A DNA stretch of 64,000 nt from Nonomuraea soli (GCF_013761175.1 NZ_JACDUR010000004.1:620001-684000); one strand, 5' to 3'; positions 43,880-54,674 are shown, counted from the stretch's first letter. Notes: a model not told the origin generated them from the sequence alone. Translations and numbers: made by a program.

Positions 43880-45572
43880 AGTCTGGGCGCCACGGGCGTC
43901 GCGCGTCGAGATCCTCCCCTGGCAGCGGGAGCTGCGTGCCGAGGGAGGTGGCTGGTGGTCGGTGGAGGTGCCGGAAGCGGGGCACGGCAGCGACTACCGT
44001 TACATGATCGACGGCGACGGCCCGTACCCGGACCCGAGATCGCGGCGCCAGCCCGAAGGCATCTTCGGGCCCAGCCGCGTCTACGACCACGCCAGGTTCA
44101 CCTGGGAGGACCACGAGTGGAAGGGCCGCGACCTGCGCGGCTCGGTGATCTACGAGCTCCACGTGGGCGCCTTCACCCCCGAGGGCACCTTCGCGGCGGC
44201 GATCGGCAAGCTGGAGCACCTGGTCGAGCTGGGTGTCGACTTCGTGGAGATCATGCCGGTCGCCCCGGTGCCCGGCGGGCGCAACTGGGGCTACGACGGC
44301 GTCGACCTGTACGCGGTGAACGAGACCTACGGCGGCCCCGACGGCCTGAAGATGCTGGTCGACGCCTGCCACCGGGCCGGGCTCGGGGTCATACTCGACG
44401 TCGTCTACAACCACTTGGGGCCGTCGGGCAACTTCCTGCATCCCTTCGGGCCCTACCTGACCGGGACCCAGGGGAGCTACTGGGGCGAGGCGGTCAACCT
44501 CGACGGGCCGGACTCCGACGAGGTGCGGCGCTACTTCATGGACAACGCCGTTCAGTGGCTGCGTGACTACCACATCGACGGGCTGCGGCTCGACGCCGTG
44601 CACGCCCTGCACGACCGGCGGGCCGTGCACTTCCTGGCCGAGCTCGCGGACGAGATCGACGCGCTCTCCTGTCACCTGGGGCGCCCGCTGACCCTGATCG
44701 CCGAGTCCGATCTCAACGACCCGCGCATGATCATGCCGCGCGAGGCCGGCGGGTACGGCATGGCGGCCCAGTGGAGCGACGACCTGCACCACGCGATCCA
44801 CGCCGCGGTGACCGGCGAGAACCACGGCTACTATGCCGACTTCGCGCCGCTGGCCTCGCTGGCCAAGGCGCTGACCAGCGGGTTCGTCCACGATGGTGGA
44901 TACTCCGGATTCCGCCGCCGCAGCCACGGCAAGCCGTTCACCGGTCCGGGACACCGGCTGGTGTGCTGCTCGCAGAATCACGACCAGATCGGCAACAGGC
45001 CGCGCGGCGACCGGATGACGCCCGCGCAGCTGCGCCTGGCCGCCGGGATCCTGCTGGCCTCGCCGTACACACCGATGTTGTTCATGGGGGAGGAGTGGGG
45101 GACCCGCAGCCCCTTCCTGTTCTTCACCGACCACGTCGAGCCGGCGCTGCGCGAGGGCGAGGGGGAGCGCCGGCGCCGCGAGTTCGAGGGATTCGGGTAT
45201 GAATGGGATGCGCCGGACCCGGGCGACGAGGAGAGCTTCCTGCGATCCAAGGTCGACTGGAGCGAGTTGAAGGAGGAGGAGCACTGGTCGCTGCTGTGCT
45301 GGTATCGCGACCTGATTGCGCTCCGTAAGGCGCTGCCCGAGCTTACTGACCCGCGCCTTGACCGGGTCAGGGTGGAGTTCGACGAGGCGGCGCGCTGGTT
45401 GCGGATGGGCCGGCAGTCACTCTCCGTAGTAGTAAATTTTTGTCCGGATTCTGTGACATTACCCCTCTCTGAGACCCCTATCCTACTGATCGCTGAAGAG
45501 GGTGTTTCTGCAGATCAGGGGGCTTTGCGAATACCCGGGCAAAGCATGGTGATCTACCGCTCGGTGACGTGA
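43869..45572 (+). CDS. treZ: Malto-oligosyltrehalose trehalohydrolase TreZ
   Basis: 567-residue GH13 enzyme that releases trehalose from maltooligosyltrehalose. Seen: the N-terminal Ig-like domain, DVVYNHLGPSGNFL, DGLRLDAVHAL, LIAESDLNDPR and CCSQNHDQIGNRPRGDR. Codons in the last ~45 residues (45425-45520) are markedly less GC-rich than the rest. Completes the trehalose route from glycogen. Confidence 0.96.
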   Translation: MIFEVWAPRASRVEILPWQRELRAEGGGWWSVEVPEAGHGSDYRYMIDGDGPYPDPRSRRQPEGIFGPSRVYDHARFTWEDHEWKGRDLRGSVIYELHVGAFTPEGTFAAAIGKLEHLVELGVDFVEIMPVAPVPGGRNWGYDGVDLYAVNETYGGPDGLKMLVDACHRAGLGVILDVVYNHLGPSGNFLHPFGPYLTGTQGSYWGEAVNLDGPDSDEVRRYFMDNAVQWLRDYHIDGLRLDAVHALHDRRAVHFLAELADEIDALSCHLGRPLTLIAESDLNDPRMIMPREAGGYGMAAQWSDDLHHAIHAAVTGENHGYYADFAPLASLAKALTSGFVHDGGYSGFRRRSHGKPFTGPGHRLVCCSQNHDQIGNRPRGDRMTPAQLRLAAGILLASPYTPMLFMGEEWGTRSPFLFFTDHVEPALREGEGERRRREFEGFGYEWDAPDPGDEESFLRSKVDWSELKEEEHWSLLCWYRDLIALRKALPELTDPRLDRVRVEFDEAARWLRMGRQSLSVVVNFCPDSVTLPLSETPILLIAEEGVSADQGALRIPGQSMVIYRSVT

Positions 45573-45736
45573 CCGTTATATACGTCCGTAGCTGACTGTT
45601 ACATTTATCCAGGTACTCTGCCGATTGTCGTCATAGGCGCGTCAAGGGAGTTTCAAGGCGCGAGACGGCGTCAACGTTGCGGGGGTGGCCCACTGATGGG
45701 GGCCCTCTGACCCCCGTTCAGCGCGATCGGAGGGTG

Positions 45737-46717
45737 ATGGGCAGGTACCTGCTGCGCAGGTTGGCGATGAATGTCGTCTTGGTGGCGATCGCGGCCAGTC
45801 TGGCCTACATGCTCGCCGCCACGACCATGAACCCCCGTGCCTCTTATGAGGGACGCCAGCCGCCGGTTCCCGTGGAAGTGATCGACCGCACGCTCGACAA
45901 CTACAACCTCAACGACAAGACCCCCGTGCTCGAGCGCTACGTTCGCTGGGCATCGGGCGTGGTCACCGGAGACTTCGGATCGAAGTGGAACGGCGGCTCC
46001 GTCGGCGAGGAGATGGGCAGGCGGATCGGGGTCAGCCTCCGGCTGCTGTTCATCGGAACCATCGTCGGGTTCGCCCTGGGCGTCGCGTTGGGCGCCTATT
46101 CCGCGGTCAGACAGTACAAGCTCAGCGACCGGGTGATCGGCGTTGGATCCTTCGTGGTCATGGCGATCCCCGTGTTCGTCATGGCCACGATGCTGGCCAT
46201 CGCGACCTACAACCTCAACCGCGGGCTGGGCTTCACGCTGATCGAGTACACGGGTGAGTACAACCCCAACGTCACCGGCTTCTGGCCGCTGCTGTTCAAC
46301 CGCCTGAACCACCTGATCCTGCCGACCATCTCGCTGAGCCTGGGCGCCATCGCCTTCTACAGCCGCATCCAGCGCAACATGATGCTCGACGTGCTGGGCC
46401 AGGACTTCGTCCGCACGGCCATGGCCAAGGGCCTGCGCCGCCGTACCGCCCTGTTCCGCCACGCGCTGCGCACCGCGCTGATCCCCTCGGCCACCTACTT
46501 CGCCTTCGCCTTCGGCACCATGTTCGTCGGCGCCACCTTCACCGAGAAGATCTTCGCCTGGCACGGTATGGGCGCCTGGCTGGTGGACTCCATCCAGCAG
46601 AACGACGTCAACTCGGTCGCGGCCGTCGCGCTGTTCACCGCCGCCTGCATCCTCATCGCGGCGTTCATCTCCGACCTGCTGGTGGCGGCCCTCGATCCTC
46701 GGGTGCGGGTGAGCTAG
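45737..46717 (+). CDS. Peptide/nickel-type ABC transporter permease (DppB type)
   Basis: 326-residue permease: N-terminal MGRYLLRRLAMNVVLV anchor, extracytoplasmic loop, then the transmembrane domain with IQRNMMLDVLGQDFVRTAMAKG, the EAA-like ATPase contact. ATG 45737 has GGAGGG close upstream. The 164-bp region before it holds the operon promoter (AT-richer stretch at 45574-45640); no clear boxes could be assigned. Confidence 0.92.
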   Translation: MGRYLLRRLAMNVVLVAIAASLAYMLAATTMNPRASYEGRQPPVPVEVIDRTLDNYNLNDKTPVLERYVRWASGVVTGDFGSKWNGGSVGEEMGRRIGVSLRLLFIGTIVGFALGVALGAYSAVRQYKLSDRVIGVGSFVVMAIPVFVMATMLAIATYNLNRGLGFTLIEYTGEYNPNVTGFWPLLFNRLNHLILPTISLSLGAIAFYSRIQRNMMLDVLGQDFVRTAMAKGLRRRTALFRHALRTALIPSATYFAFAFGTMFVGATFTEKIFAWHGMGAWLVDSIQQNDVNSVAAVALFTAACILIAAFISDLLVAALDPRVRVS

Positions 46718-47557
46718 ATGCGTTCCAAGGTTGTTCTCGGCCGGATGCTCAAGAACCGGCAGGCCCGCTACGGCATGATCGCCTTCGTGGCCCTGGTCCT
46801 GCTGGCCTACGTGGGACCGTTCGTCGGCCCCTACGACTGGACTGACAAGGACTTCCTGTCCTTCCTGGTGCCGCCGGGCGGCGACCACTGGTGGGGCACC
46901 ACCACCATCGGCCAGGACATGTACGCGCTGACGCTGCGCGGCATGCAGAAGTCGATCGTCATCGGCGTGCTGACCGCGCTCATCGCCACCACCCTCGCGG
47001 CCATCGTCGGCGCCTTCGCCGGCTACTTCGGCGGCTGGATCGACAAGGCCCTCATGTGGGGCGTCGACCTGCTGCTGGTGCTGCCCTCCTTCCTGGTCAT
47101 CGCGATCATCTCGCCGCGGCTGAAGGAGAGCTCCTGGCTCTGGTTCGTGGTGCTGCTGGCGGTGTTCACCTGGATGATCACCTCCCGGGTGGTCCGCAGC
47201 ATGACGCTCTCCCTGCGCGAGCGTGAGTACGTGCAGGCCGCGGTCTACATGGGCATCCCGCGCTGGAAGATCATCCTCAAGCACATCGTGCCCAACCTGT
47301 CGTCGCTGCTGATCATCGACTACACGCTCAACGTGAGCGGCGCGGTCATCGGCGAGGCGGCCCTGTCGTTCTTCGGCTTCGGCATCCAGCCGCCCGAGGT
47401 CTCCCTCGGCACCCTCATCGCGGAAGGCGCCCGCAACGCCACCGGATACCCGTGGCTGTTCGCCTTCCCCGCCGGACTGCTGGTCCTGCTGGTCCTGAGC
47501 ATCAACCTCATCGGCGACGGCCTGCGCGACGCACTCGACCCGGGGAGCAATTCTTGA
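46718..47557 (+). CDS. Peptide/nickel-type ABC transporter permease (DppC type)
   Basis: 279 residues, starting immediately after the DppB-type stop. Membrane segments plus [22 protein letters not shown] (ATPase-contact loop) and [17 protein letters not shown] near the end. Second half of the permease heterodimer. Confidence 0.93.
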   Translation: MRSKVVLGRMLKNRQARYGMIAFVALVLLAYVGPFVGPYDWTDKDFLSFLVPPGGDHWWGTTTIGQDMYALTLRGMQKSIVIGVLTALIATTLAAIVGAFAGYFGGWIDKALMWGVDLLLVLPSFLVIAIISPRLKESSWLWFVVLLAVFTWMITSRVVRSMTLSLREREYVQAAVYMGIPRWKIILKHIVPNLSSLLIIDYTLNVSGAVIGEAALSFFGFGIQPPEVSLGTLIAEGARNATGYPWLFAFPAGLLVLLVLSINLIGDGLRDALDPGSNS

Positions 47558-49626
47558 GCCCGATTCTTGAGGTCAACGACCTCACGGTCACCTTCCCCGG
47601 CGGCATCCAGGCCGTCCGTGGCGTCAGCTACCAGGTCTCGCGCGGCGAGGTCCTGGGCATCGTGGGCGAGTCGGGATCCGGCAAGTCGGTCACCTCGCTC
47701 GCCGTCATGGGCCTGCTGCCCCGCAACGCCGTCGTCAGCGGCTCGGTGAAGCTGCACGGCAAGGAACTGCTGGGCATGGACGAGGGCGACCTCGTCAAGG
47801 TGCGCGGCAAGGCGATCAGCATGATCTTCCAGGATCCGCTGTCGGCCTTCACACCCGTCTACACCATCGGCAACCAGCTGGCCGAGGCCGTCCGCATCCA
47901 CCAGAAGGTGGGCAAGGACGCCGCCGCCAAGAAGGCCGTCGAGCTGCTCGACCTGGTCGGCATCCCGCACCCGGCGATCCGCGCCAAGTCCTTCCCGCAC
48001 GAGTTCTCCGGCGGTATGCGGCAGCGCGCGATGATCGCCATGGCCATCGCCAACGACCCCGACCTGCTCATCTGCGACGAGCCGACCACCGCGCTCGACG
48101 TGACGATCCAGGCCCAGATCCTCGAGGTCCTCAAGACCGCGCAGCAGGAGACCGGCGCCGGCATCGTGATGATCACGCACGACCTCGGCGTCGTCGCCGG
48201 CATGGCCGACCGCGTGATGGTCATGTACGCGGGCAAGCCGGTCGAGGAAGGCGCGGTCGACGACATCTACTACCGGCCGCGCATGCCGTACACGATGGGT
48301 CTGCTGGCCTCCATCCCGCGCGTCGACGGAGCCGAGGGCCCGCTGGTGCCGATCGAGGGCAACCCGCCCTCGCCCAAGAACCTGCCGACGGGATGCCCCT
48401 TCGCGCCGCGCTGCCCGATGCGGGTGGACGCGTGCGAGGAGGAGGAGCCGCCGCTGGTGGCCATCGGCGGCGACCGGCACGTGGCCTGCATCCGCTCCCG
48501 CGAGATCGAGCACAAGAACCTCACCGGCCAGGACGTCTTCCCCACCCCGGTCATCGAGCACGCCCCCATCGAGCGGGTGCCGCGCGAGCAGCGCACCACG
48601 GTGCTGGAGCTGGAGAACCTCATCAGGCACTACCCCCTGATGAAGGGCGCGGTGTTCAAGCGCCGCGTCGGCACCGTGCACGCGGTCGACGGCATCAGCT
48701 TCGACATCGTCGAGGGTGAGACGCTGGCGCTGGTGGGCGAGTCGGGCTGCGGCAAGACCACGACGCTGCAGCAGATCATGCAGCTGCAGCCGCCGCAGGA
48801 CGGCCGCATCGTGGTGCTCGGCAAGGACAGCTCCAAGCTCGACAAGGGCACGCGCAAGGCCCTGCGCCGCGACCTGCAGATCGTCTTCCAGGACCCGATG
48901 GCCGCGCTCGACCCGCGCATGCCGGTGAGCGACATCATCGCCGAGCCGCTGCGCGCCCACGGCCACAAGGACACCGACGCCAAGGTCAAGGAGCTGCTGG
49001 AGCTCGTGGGCCTGTCGGCCACCGACGGCGACCGTTACCCGCAGCACTTCTCCGGCGGCCAGCGCCAGCGCATCGGCATCGCCCGCGCGCTCGCGCTGGA
49101 GCCGAAGCTGCTGGTGCTCGACGAGCCGGTCTCCGCGCTCGACGTGTCCATCCAGGCGGGTGTCATCAACCTGCTGGAGGACCTGAAGGGCCGCCTGGGT
49201 CTTTCGTACCTGTTCGTGGCACACGACCTGGCCGTGGTCCGTCACCTGGCGGACCGGGTCGCGGTCATGTACCTGGGCCGGATCGCCGAGCTCGGCTCGG
49301 TGGACCGTGTCTACGACCACCCTGCCCATCCCTACACGCAGGCACTGCTGTCGGCAATTCCGTTGCCCGACCCTGAGATGGAGCGTACGCGTAAGCGCAT
49401 CCTCCTCGAAGGTGACCTGCCAAGCCCGGCTGACCCCCCATCAGGTTGCCGGTTCCGCACCCGTTGCCCGAAGTTCGCGCGCCTGAGCGAGCACGAGCGG
49501 ACGCGGTGTGTGGAGGAAGAGCCCGTAGTAATCCGGTTGGCGAACGCTGGCGACCATGGCGCCGCCTGCCACTACGCGGAAGAGATCGAGGTCATCACGG
49601 CCTCGGACGATCAGGAGGAACAGTGA
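47554..49626 (+). CDS. Fused dipeptide/oligopeptide ABC transporter ATPase (DppD-DppF type)
   Basis: 690 residues with two complete nucleotide-binding domains. Domain 1: [29 protein letters not shown]. Domain 2 (from about residue 350): [29 protein letters not shown]. Each is followed by the oligopeptide-transporter C-terminal Cys-rich segment ([20 protein letters not shown]). TTG start behind GGGGAG, overlapping the previous stop (TTGA). The two ATPases are usually separate genes; the fusion is common in actinomycetes. Confidence 0.93.
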   Translation: MSPILEVNDLTVTFPGGIQAVRGVSYQVSRGEVLGIVGESGSGKSVTSLAVMGLLPRNAVVSGSVKLHGKELLGMDEGDLVKVRGKAISMIFQDPLSAFTPVYTIGNQLAEAVRIHQKVGKDAAAKKAVELLDLVGIPHPAIRAKSFPHEFSGGMRQRAMIAMAIANDPDLLICDEPTTALDVTIQAQILEVLKTAQQETGAGIVMITHDLGVVAGMADRVMVMYAGKPVEEGAVDDIYYRPRMPYTMGLLASIPRVDGAEGPLVPIEGNPPSPKNLPTGCPFAPRCPMRVDACEEEEPPLVAIGGDRHVACIRSREIEHKNLTGQDVFPTPVIEHAPIERVPREQRTTVLELENLIRHYPLMKGAVFKRRVGTVHAVDGISFDIVEGETLALVGESGCGKTTTLQQIMQLQPPQDGRIVVLGKDSSKLDKGTRKALRRDLQIVFQDPMAALDPRMPVSDIIAEPLRAHGHKDTDAKVKELLELVGLSATDGDRYPQHFSGGQRQRIGIARALALEPKLLVLDEPVSALDVSIQAGVINLLEDLKGRLGLSYLFVAHDLAVVRHLADRVAVMYLGRIAELGSVDRVYDHPAHPYTQALLSAIPLPDPEMERTRKRILLEGDLPSPADPPSGCRFRTRCPKFARLSEHERTRCVEEEPVVIRLANAGDHGAACHYAEEIEVITASDDQEEQ

Positions 49627-51332
49627 AGGTTCGTTACCGGGCCGCGGCGGCGACCGCCGTCCTGGCCATGGCCGTCGCGGCTTGCGGCGGGGGCGGCACC
49701 ACCACCAACAACAACGGCCAGCCCAACGCCGCCCAGTCTGAGGCGAACAAGAAGATCACCGAGGAGATGCCCGGCATCTCCATCGCCCCGGTCGACTACG
49801 CGCAGGTCAAGGACGGCGGCACGCTGACGCTGCCCAAGGGCCAGTGGCCGTCGCAGTGGAACCCGTGGCACGTCGACGGCAACCAGTCCGACACCAACGA
49901 CATGCTCGAGACCCTGCTGCCGCAGTTCGAGATCTCGAACGACAAGGCCGAGTTCACGGCCAACAAGGACTACCTCGACTCCGTCAACCTGGACACCTCG
50001 TCCGGCAAGCAGGTCGTGACCTACAAGATCGCCGAGAAGGCGACCTGGTCCGACGGCACGCCGATCACGTGGGCCGACTTCGAGGCCGCCTGGAAGGCGC
50101 AGAACGGCTCGGACAAGAAGTACAAGCCGGCCTCCACCCAGGGCTTCGACCGCATGGAGTCGGTCGTCAAGGGCGCCACCGACAAGGACGTCATCGTGAC
50201 GTTCAAGGAGAACTACCCCGAGTGGCACGGCCTGTTCAACGGCCTCATCCCGGCGAAGTACCTGTCGGACGTCAAGGAGTACGACAGCGCCTACCTGCAG
50301 AAGGTTCCGGTCACCGCCGGCCCCTTCAAGGTGGAGAAGATCGACGAGGCCACCAAGACCCTCACCGTCGTCCGTGACGACAAGTGGTGGGGCCAGAAGG
50401 CCAAGCTCGACAAGATCATCTTCCGTGTGATCGAGACCCCGGCCGCCCAGGTCAACGCGTTCGCCAACGGCGAGCTCGACGCCGTCGACATCCCCCCGGG
50501 CAGCCCGGCCGACCTCAAGCGCGCCAAGGAAGTCCCCAACGCGGACATCCGCAAGGCCTTCGCGCCGAACTGGCGTCACATCACGGTCAACAACCAGTCC
50601 GAGTTCCTCAAGGAGAAGTCGGTCCGGCAGGCCGTCGCCTACGCGATCAACCGTGACGTCATCGCCCAGTCCGACCTGAAGGACATGGACTGGCCGATCG
50701 CCACGCTGAACAACCACGTGTTCATGAACAACCACAAGGGTTACGTGGACAACGCCGGTGACCTCGGCAAGTACAACCTCGACAAGGCCAAGCAGCTCCT
50801 CGACGCGGCCGGCTGGAAGCAGGAAGGCGAGTACCGGAAGAAGGACGGCAAGGAGTTCTCGCTGAACTTCGTCGTCCCGGCCGGCGTCCCCTACGCCAAG
50901 ACCGAGGGCGAGCTCACCCAGGCGATGCTGAAGGAGGCGGGGATCAAGCTGACGATCAACGCCGTTCCTGACGACAAGTTCTTCACGGACTTCATCATCA
51001 AGGGCGACTTCGACCTGGTGCCGTTCTCCTGGATCGGCACGCCGCAGCCCATCGGTGGCCTGCAGCAGATCTACAAGTCGGGCTCCGAGTCCAACTTCCC
51101 GAAGGCCTCCGACCCGGCGGTGGACGCGGCCATCGACGCGGCCGTCGGCGAGATGGACCCGGCCAAGGCGATCGAGCTGGCCAACGCGGCCGACAAGCTG
51201 ATCTTCGACATGGTGCACACCATCCCGCTGTACCAGCGCCCCGACATCGTGGCGGCCAAGAAGACGCTGGCCAACTACGGCTCGTTCGGGTACCAGTCGG
51301 AGGACTGGACCTCGGTCGGCTTCACCGGCTGA
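49623..51332 (+). CDS. ABC transporter family 5 substrate-binding lipoprotein
   Basis: 569 residues; GTG start overlaps the ATPase stop. Signal [19 protein letters not shown] with lipobox Cys near residue 20, then a low-complexity Asn/Gly linker. The mature part shows the SBP_bac_5 pattern ([30 protein letters not shown]). Binds oligopeptides or another ligand of the family at the membrane face. Last gene before a strong terminator. Confidence 0.93.
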   Translation: MKVRYRAAAATAVLAMAVAACGGGGTTTNNNGQPNAAQSEANKKITEEMPGISIAPVDYAQVKDGGTLTLPKGQWPSQWNPWHVDGNQSDTNDMLETLLPQFEISNDKAEFTANKDYLDSVNLDTSSGKQVVTYKIAEKATWSDGTPITWADFEAAWKAQNGSDKKYKPASTQGFDRMESVVKGATDKDVIVTFKENYPEWHGLFNGLIPAKYLSDVKEYDSAYLQKVPVTAGPFKVEKIDEATKTLTVVRDDKWWGQKAKLDKIIFRVIETPAAQVNAFANGELDAVDIPPGSPADLKRAKEVPNADIRKAFAPNWRHITVNNQSEFLKEKSVRQAVAYAINRDVIAQSDLKDMDWPIATLNNHVFMNNHKGYVDNAGDLGKYNLDKAKQLLDAAGWKQEGEYRKKDGKEFSLNFVVPAGVPYAKTEGELTQAMLKEAGIKLTINAVPDDKFFTDFIIKGDFDLVPFSWIGTPQPIGGLQQIYKSGSESNFPKASDPAVDAAIDAAVGEMDPAKAIELANAADKLIFDMVHTIPLYQRPDIVAAKKTLANYGSFGYQSEDWTSVGFTG

Positions 51333-51345
51333 TCTAGCTCTACCT

Positions 51346-51381
51346 GAAACCCCTGGCAGGCATCGTCCTGCCGGGGGTTTC
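51346..51381 (+). terminator. Strong intrinsic terminator of the peptide ABC operon
   Basis: GAAACCCCTGGCAGG...CCTGCCGGGGGTTTC, a 14-15-bp stem with one imperfect position around the 6-nt loop CATCGT, starting 14 bp after the binding-protein stop and followed by CCCCTTT. Confidence 0.85.
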
Positions 51382-51790
51382 CCCTTTGCGGGCCCGCCTT
51401 CCCGGCGGCGCCCGCGCCGTGCCCGCCCTGTTTGGGGGCGGTGCTCACTGTTACCGGCGATGCTCGCCCCTTGCCGGCGGTCGGTGATCGCCCCCAGCCC
51501 AGTCCCCGCCTTCCCTTCTCTGCCGCGTCCTCTGCCCTTGCCCCCCGTCCTCTGCCCTTGCCCCTGCCCATCCCCCTGCCCATGCCCCTGTCCCTGCCCG
51601 TGCCCCTCCCTCCCCCTTCCTCCCTCCCTCTCCCTAGGCCTCACTCACCTCGACAACCTGACACGGCGGCCATTCGAGAGGCTTTGTCCTGTGGAAAACC
51701 ACCCCCATCCACAGAACCCCATTCGGCCCCCACCACTCGCCCCTCCCTTCCCCATCCTGGGCCCAGTTGCTTTGCTCTGGAGGCCCCGTC
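51382..51790. other. Non-coding, pyrimidine-rich intergenic region
   Basis: 409 bp without a supported gene. From about 51535 to 51640 the plus strand is almost pure pyrimidine with degenerate 6-bp CCCCTG/CCCATG repeats. Translations here are low-complexity Pro/Leu/Ser and not credible genes. The end holds GGAGG at 51779-51783, the ribosome-binding site of the next gene. Confidence 0.7.
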
Positions 51791-53467
51791 ATGGAGATCA
51801 CCTACGCCCTGCCCTCGATGCTGGCGTCACTCTTCGTCGTCGTGCTTGAGCGCTCGCCCCTGGCGGTCGACTCTGTCCTGCCGTGGCGCATAGGCCGCCC
51901 CTTCCGGCGACCCGCCCGCGCCGCCCTCGGCAGCCCCCTGCTCACCATCACCCACCACGCCTCCACCTGGCGTCCCGCCGGCGCCGACCTGTCCCCGGAA
52001 GACCGCCGCCTCGTCCGCCGCTCCCGCGCCCACGTCCTGGTCTCCTGTACGGCACCGCCCCGCGCCCTGCCCTTCTCCCTCCAGGTGGCCAGAGCCGCAG
52101 CCCGCGCCATCTCCTCGGAGGGCACCGGCCTGGTCGTCGACACGATCATCGGCCGCCCCCTCTTCCAATGCGACGGCTGCCCGGCGGAGCGCCCCACCTT
52201 CCAGCTGGACGACGAGTGGGTCGCCTGGGACGTCACGGTCAACGACCACGCCACCTGCCCCCCGTGGAACCCCGCCGACCACCTGGCCTGCACCTGCCTG
52301 CGCGTCACCACCCGAGGCCTGCGCCGTTTCGCCCTCCCCGAACTCACCCTCGACGGCGCCGCCTGCTCCCACAACCTGTGCGCGGTCACCCTCCTCCGAG
52401 CCGTGGCCCAGCAGTTCGTCTCCGACCACTTCGCCTTCCTCACCACCCACCCCGCCGCCACCACCCGCACCATCGACGACCACCTCCTGGTCTCCGCCGA
52501 TTCCCCCCTCTCATCGGCCCCCTTCCAGGTCCGCCTCACCCCCTGCGAAGACCCCGGCGGCACCCTCGGCCGCCTCCGCGTCCACCCATCCCCAGGAGCC
52601 GGCGCCCTCGCATGCCTCAAGGTCGGCCCGCCATCAGGCTTCACCGGCACCCTTAACGAGTGGCTCTGCGCCACCCAACGCGTGGAGCTCACCAGCCACA
52701 CCGCCCGCACCCAGCCCTCGCCACAGGAGGTGCCATCCCCAAGCCGCCCAAGACTGATCCCCCTCCCGCCCAAGGCCCTGGCGCCACCCCAGCCCCTCAT
52801 CCCATCTCAGGCCCTCGCTCCACCCCAGCCCCTCGGTCCACCCCAGCCCCTGGCTTCGCCCCAGGCCCAGGGTTCGCCCCAGGCATTCATCTCACCCCAG
52901 CCCCTCACCCCATCTCAGGCCCTCGGTCCACTCCAGCCCTTCACCCCTTCCCGGCCCCTCACCCCTTCTCAGCCCTTCGCCCCTCCCCAACCCCACAGCC
53001 CACCCCGACCCCCCGCCCTATCCCCGCAGCTCGCGCCCGAACGAGGTCCCCACGCCCGCCTCACGCGGGTGCCACAGCCCGCCCGCCCAACGCAGGTGGC
53101 GCAGGCTGGCCCAATGCGGACGGCAGAGATCGGCCTCACGCCGATACCGCAAGGTGGCCCCACAACCGTCGAGCAGGGCAGCCCCGCGCCGGAACCGCAC
53201 GGCGGCCCCGAGTCAGCACCCCATGGCAGCCCGACCGCAGTGCCACAGAGCGGCTTCGAGTGGCCGGTGCTGCCCGGCGGCTCCGCGCCGGTGCTCTGGG
53301 TGAATCCAGCGCCCGTGCCCCCAACCAGCGCGGGGTCGGCACCATCGGCCGGCTCCATGCCAGCGCCGAGGGCCGTGATCGTGCCGGAGGACGCCCATGT
53401 GCAAAACGCCGTCGAACCCGTGCGGCGACGCCGGTGGGGTCGCGTTGGCAGGCGCGACGCCGCATGA
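51791..53467 (+). CDS. Large hypothetical protein with Pro/Gln-rich repeat tail
   Basis: 558 residues, start ATG 51791 with GGAGG 7 nt upstream. Residues 1-305 look globular, with Cys pairs (CDGCP near 130; CTCLR and CSHNLC further on) and no signal peptide. From about 325 to 405 there are about 13 copies of a 6-residue unit (PLxPxQ, encoded by an 18-bp repeat), then about 150 residues of degenerate Pro/Gly repeats, ending in a basic RRRRWGRVGRR segment. I do not recognise the N-terminal family. The repeats may flex or bind partners; the basic end could bind nucleic acid or membrane (speculation). Confidence 0.72.
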   Translation: MEITYALPSMLASLFVVVLERSPLAVDSVLPWRIGRPFRRPARAALGSPLLTITHHASTWRPAGADLSPEDRRLVRRSRAHVLVSCTAPPRALPFSLQVARAAARAISSEGTGLVVDTIIGRPLFQCDGCPAERPTFQLDDEWVAWDVTVNDHATCPPWNPADHLACTCLRVTTRGLRRFALPELTLDGAACSHNLCAVTLLRAVAQQFVSDHFAFLTTHPAATTRTIDDHLLVSADSPLSSAPFQVRLTPCEDPGGTLGRLRVHPSPGAGALACLKVGPPSGFTGTLNEWLCATQRVELTSHTARTQPSPQEVPSPSRPRLIPLPPKALAPPQPLIPSQALAPPQPLGPPQPLASPQAQGSPQAFISPQPLTPSQALGPLQPFTPSRPLTPSQPFAPPQPHSPPRPPALSPQLAPERGPHARLTRVPQPARPTQVAQAGPMRTAEIGLTPIPQGGPTTVEQGSPAPEPHGGPESAPHGSPTAVPQSGFEWPVLPGGSAPVLWVNPAPVPPTSAGSAPSAGSMPAPRAVIVPEDAHVQNAVEPVRRRRWGRVGRRDAA

Positions 53468-53494
53468 GCAACCATCCCACTCGCCAGAAGCTGT

Positions 53495-53588
53495 CGCCTT
53501 CTGTACGCACGCGCCTTCTGTACGCACGCGCCTTCTGTGCGTCACGCGTCCCCTGTATGGCACGCGTCCCCTATACGGCACGCGTCCA
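53495..53588. repeat. Tandem repeat array, 17-18-bp unit
   Basis: Five to six degenerate copies of (C)GCCTTCTGTACGCACG-like units in the 193-bp gap between the hypothetical gene and the sensor-like gene; successive copies drift to CGTCCCCTGTATGGCACG. No gene supported here. Confidence 0.75.
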
Positions 53589-53660
53589 GCAGTCGCGGAC
53601 CCAGGCTCCCGGCGATCCCCGGACCAGGCCTTCGACGATTTCGAGCCAGGCGTACGGCAA

Positions 53661-54353
53661 TCAGGGACGCGGAACCCCGGCAAACAACAATGCCGGGTCC
53701 GTCGACCCCGAGTACACCAGCCGCGGGCGGAGCAGAAAATCCGCATACGCGGTGGAAGCGGTGGCGCACCAGGTGATGATCTTGGGCAGAGTCACGGCGA
53801 ACCCAAGCCCGGCCAGCACACACAGCACCGGCCACAGCGTGAACGGCAGCGCCCACGCGTACAGCGGGTAGGCGAGCCCAGCTAGAGACAGCAGCCACCA
53901 CAGGACCACAGTGAGCGCGCCGCCAGCGGTGACGACGAAGCCGGTGAGACAGAAGGCAAGATTCCGCCATGCACGCGCACCGAAGAGAGCACGGGCGGGG
54001 GATCTCTCAGCGAAGGGGGAGGCGAAAGACGTGCGCCCAAGCGCCCCAGGACTGGCAGCGGATGTGTGGAGCCTGACACTGGAGGCACGGGCCGCAACGA
54101 AAGCAAAGGGGTCTGCGTAGGGACGAATGTGACGGGCCGTGAGCTCACTGCCGGCCATGCAGGTCAGCGCCAGGACGGCAGGCGCGGCGACGGAGCCGAG
54201 AAGGGAAAGCGGTCCGAGACCGGTGGCGAGGAAGGGCAGGAGAAACAGCACCCCGGTCGCCGCGACCCCCGTGGCGGCGACAGCGAAGCGGAAGGCCGCT
54301 CCGCTCGTCTCGGAAAGGAGATCCGCTGTGTCCCGGAAGATCGACTGCCCCAT
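53661..54353 (-). CDS. Putative membrane protein, sensor-domain-like
   Basis: 230 residues with about four hydrophobic segments in two pairs (roughly residues 22-70 and 135-190) separated by a cytosolic-looking loop. The segment RAWRNLAFCLTGFVVTAGGA recalls the putative sensor domain (PF13796) found ahead of actinobacterial histidine kinases; no kinase domain follows. ATG 54353 is preferred over ATG 54401; neither has a clear ribosome-binding site. Function unknown. Confidence 0.62.
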   Translation of the reverse strand: MGQSIFRDTADLLSETSGAAFRFAVAATGVAATGVLFLLPFLATGLGPLSLLGSVAAPAVLALTCMAGSELTARHIRPYADPFAFVAARASSVRLHTSAASPGALGRTSFASPFAERSPARALFGARAWRNLAFCLTGFVVTAGGALTVVLWWLLSLAGLAYPLYAWALPFTLWPVLCVLAGLGFAVTLPKIITWCATASTAYADFLLRPRLVYSGSTDPALLFAGVPRP

Positions 54354-54550
54354 GCAGTCAACGGTAGGCAGCGGTGAAGAGCGTAGCCATGACGCCAGCA
54401 ACCGAGTCAGGGTAGGGAAAACCCCACCATCCGCCTGTACCTGCCACCCCTGTCGCGCCGTTCAGCCGGTGGCGGCGCTCCTCCGCGTTGGCATGCGCGC
54501 ACGTCAGGACACCGGAGGAGGCGAGGGGCGTGACTCCTGCGTGCAGGTCC

Positions 54551-54640
54551 GCCGATCGTACGTCCGCCGATCGTACGTCCGCCGGTGGTACGTCCGCCGG
54601 TGGTACGTCGGCCGGTGGTACGTCCGCTGGTCGTACGTCG
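54551..54640. repeat. 15-bp tandem repeat array (6 copies)
   Basis: Units GCCGATCGTACGTCC at 54551 and 54566, GCCGGTGGTACGTCC/G at 54581, 54596 and 54611, and GCTGGTCGTACGTCG at 54626, with half-copies either side. Every unit contains GTACGT. The surrounding 54402-54803 region has no credible gene. Confidence 0.9.
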
Positions 54641-54674
54641 GCTGGCTCGTCCGGTCTCCGCTACCTGTCCGGCC

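Noticed and set aside
47320-49329. 669-residue minus-strand frame opposite the fused ABC ATPase
   Set aside because: No motifs and biased composition, while the plus strand has two complete ATPase domains.
49611-51644. 677-residue minus-strand frame opposite the peptide-binding protein
   Set aside because: Glycine/valine/arginine-rich shadow without motifs; it also crosses a strong terminator.
51432-51893. Pro/Leu/Ser-rich plus-strand frame in the pyrimidine tract
   Set aside because: Low-complexity translation of a C/T tract with no start signal; the gene at 51791 in another frame has a strong ribosome-binding site.
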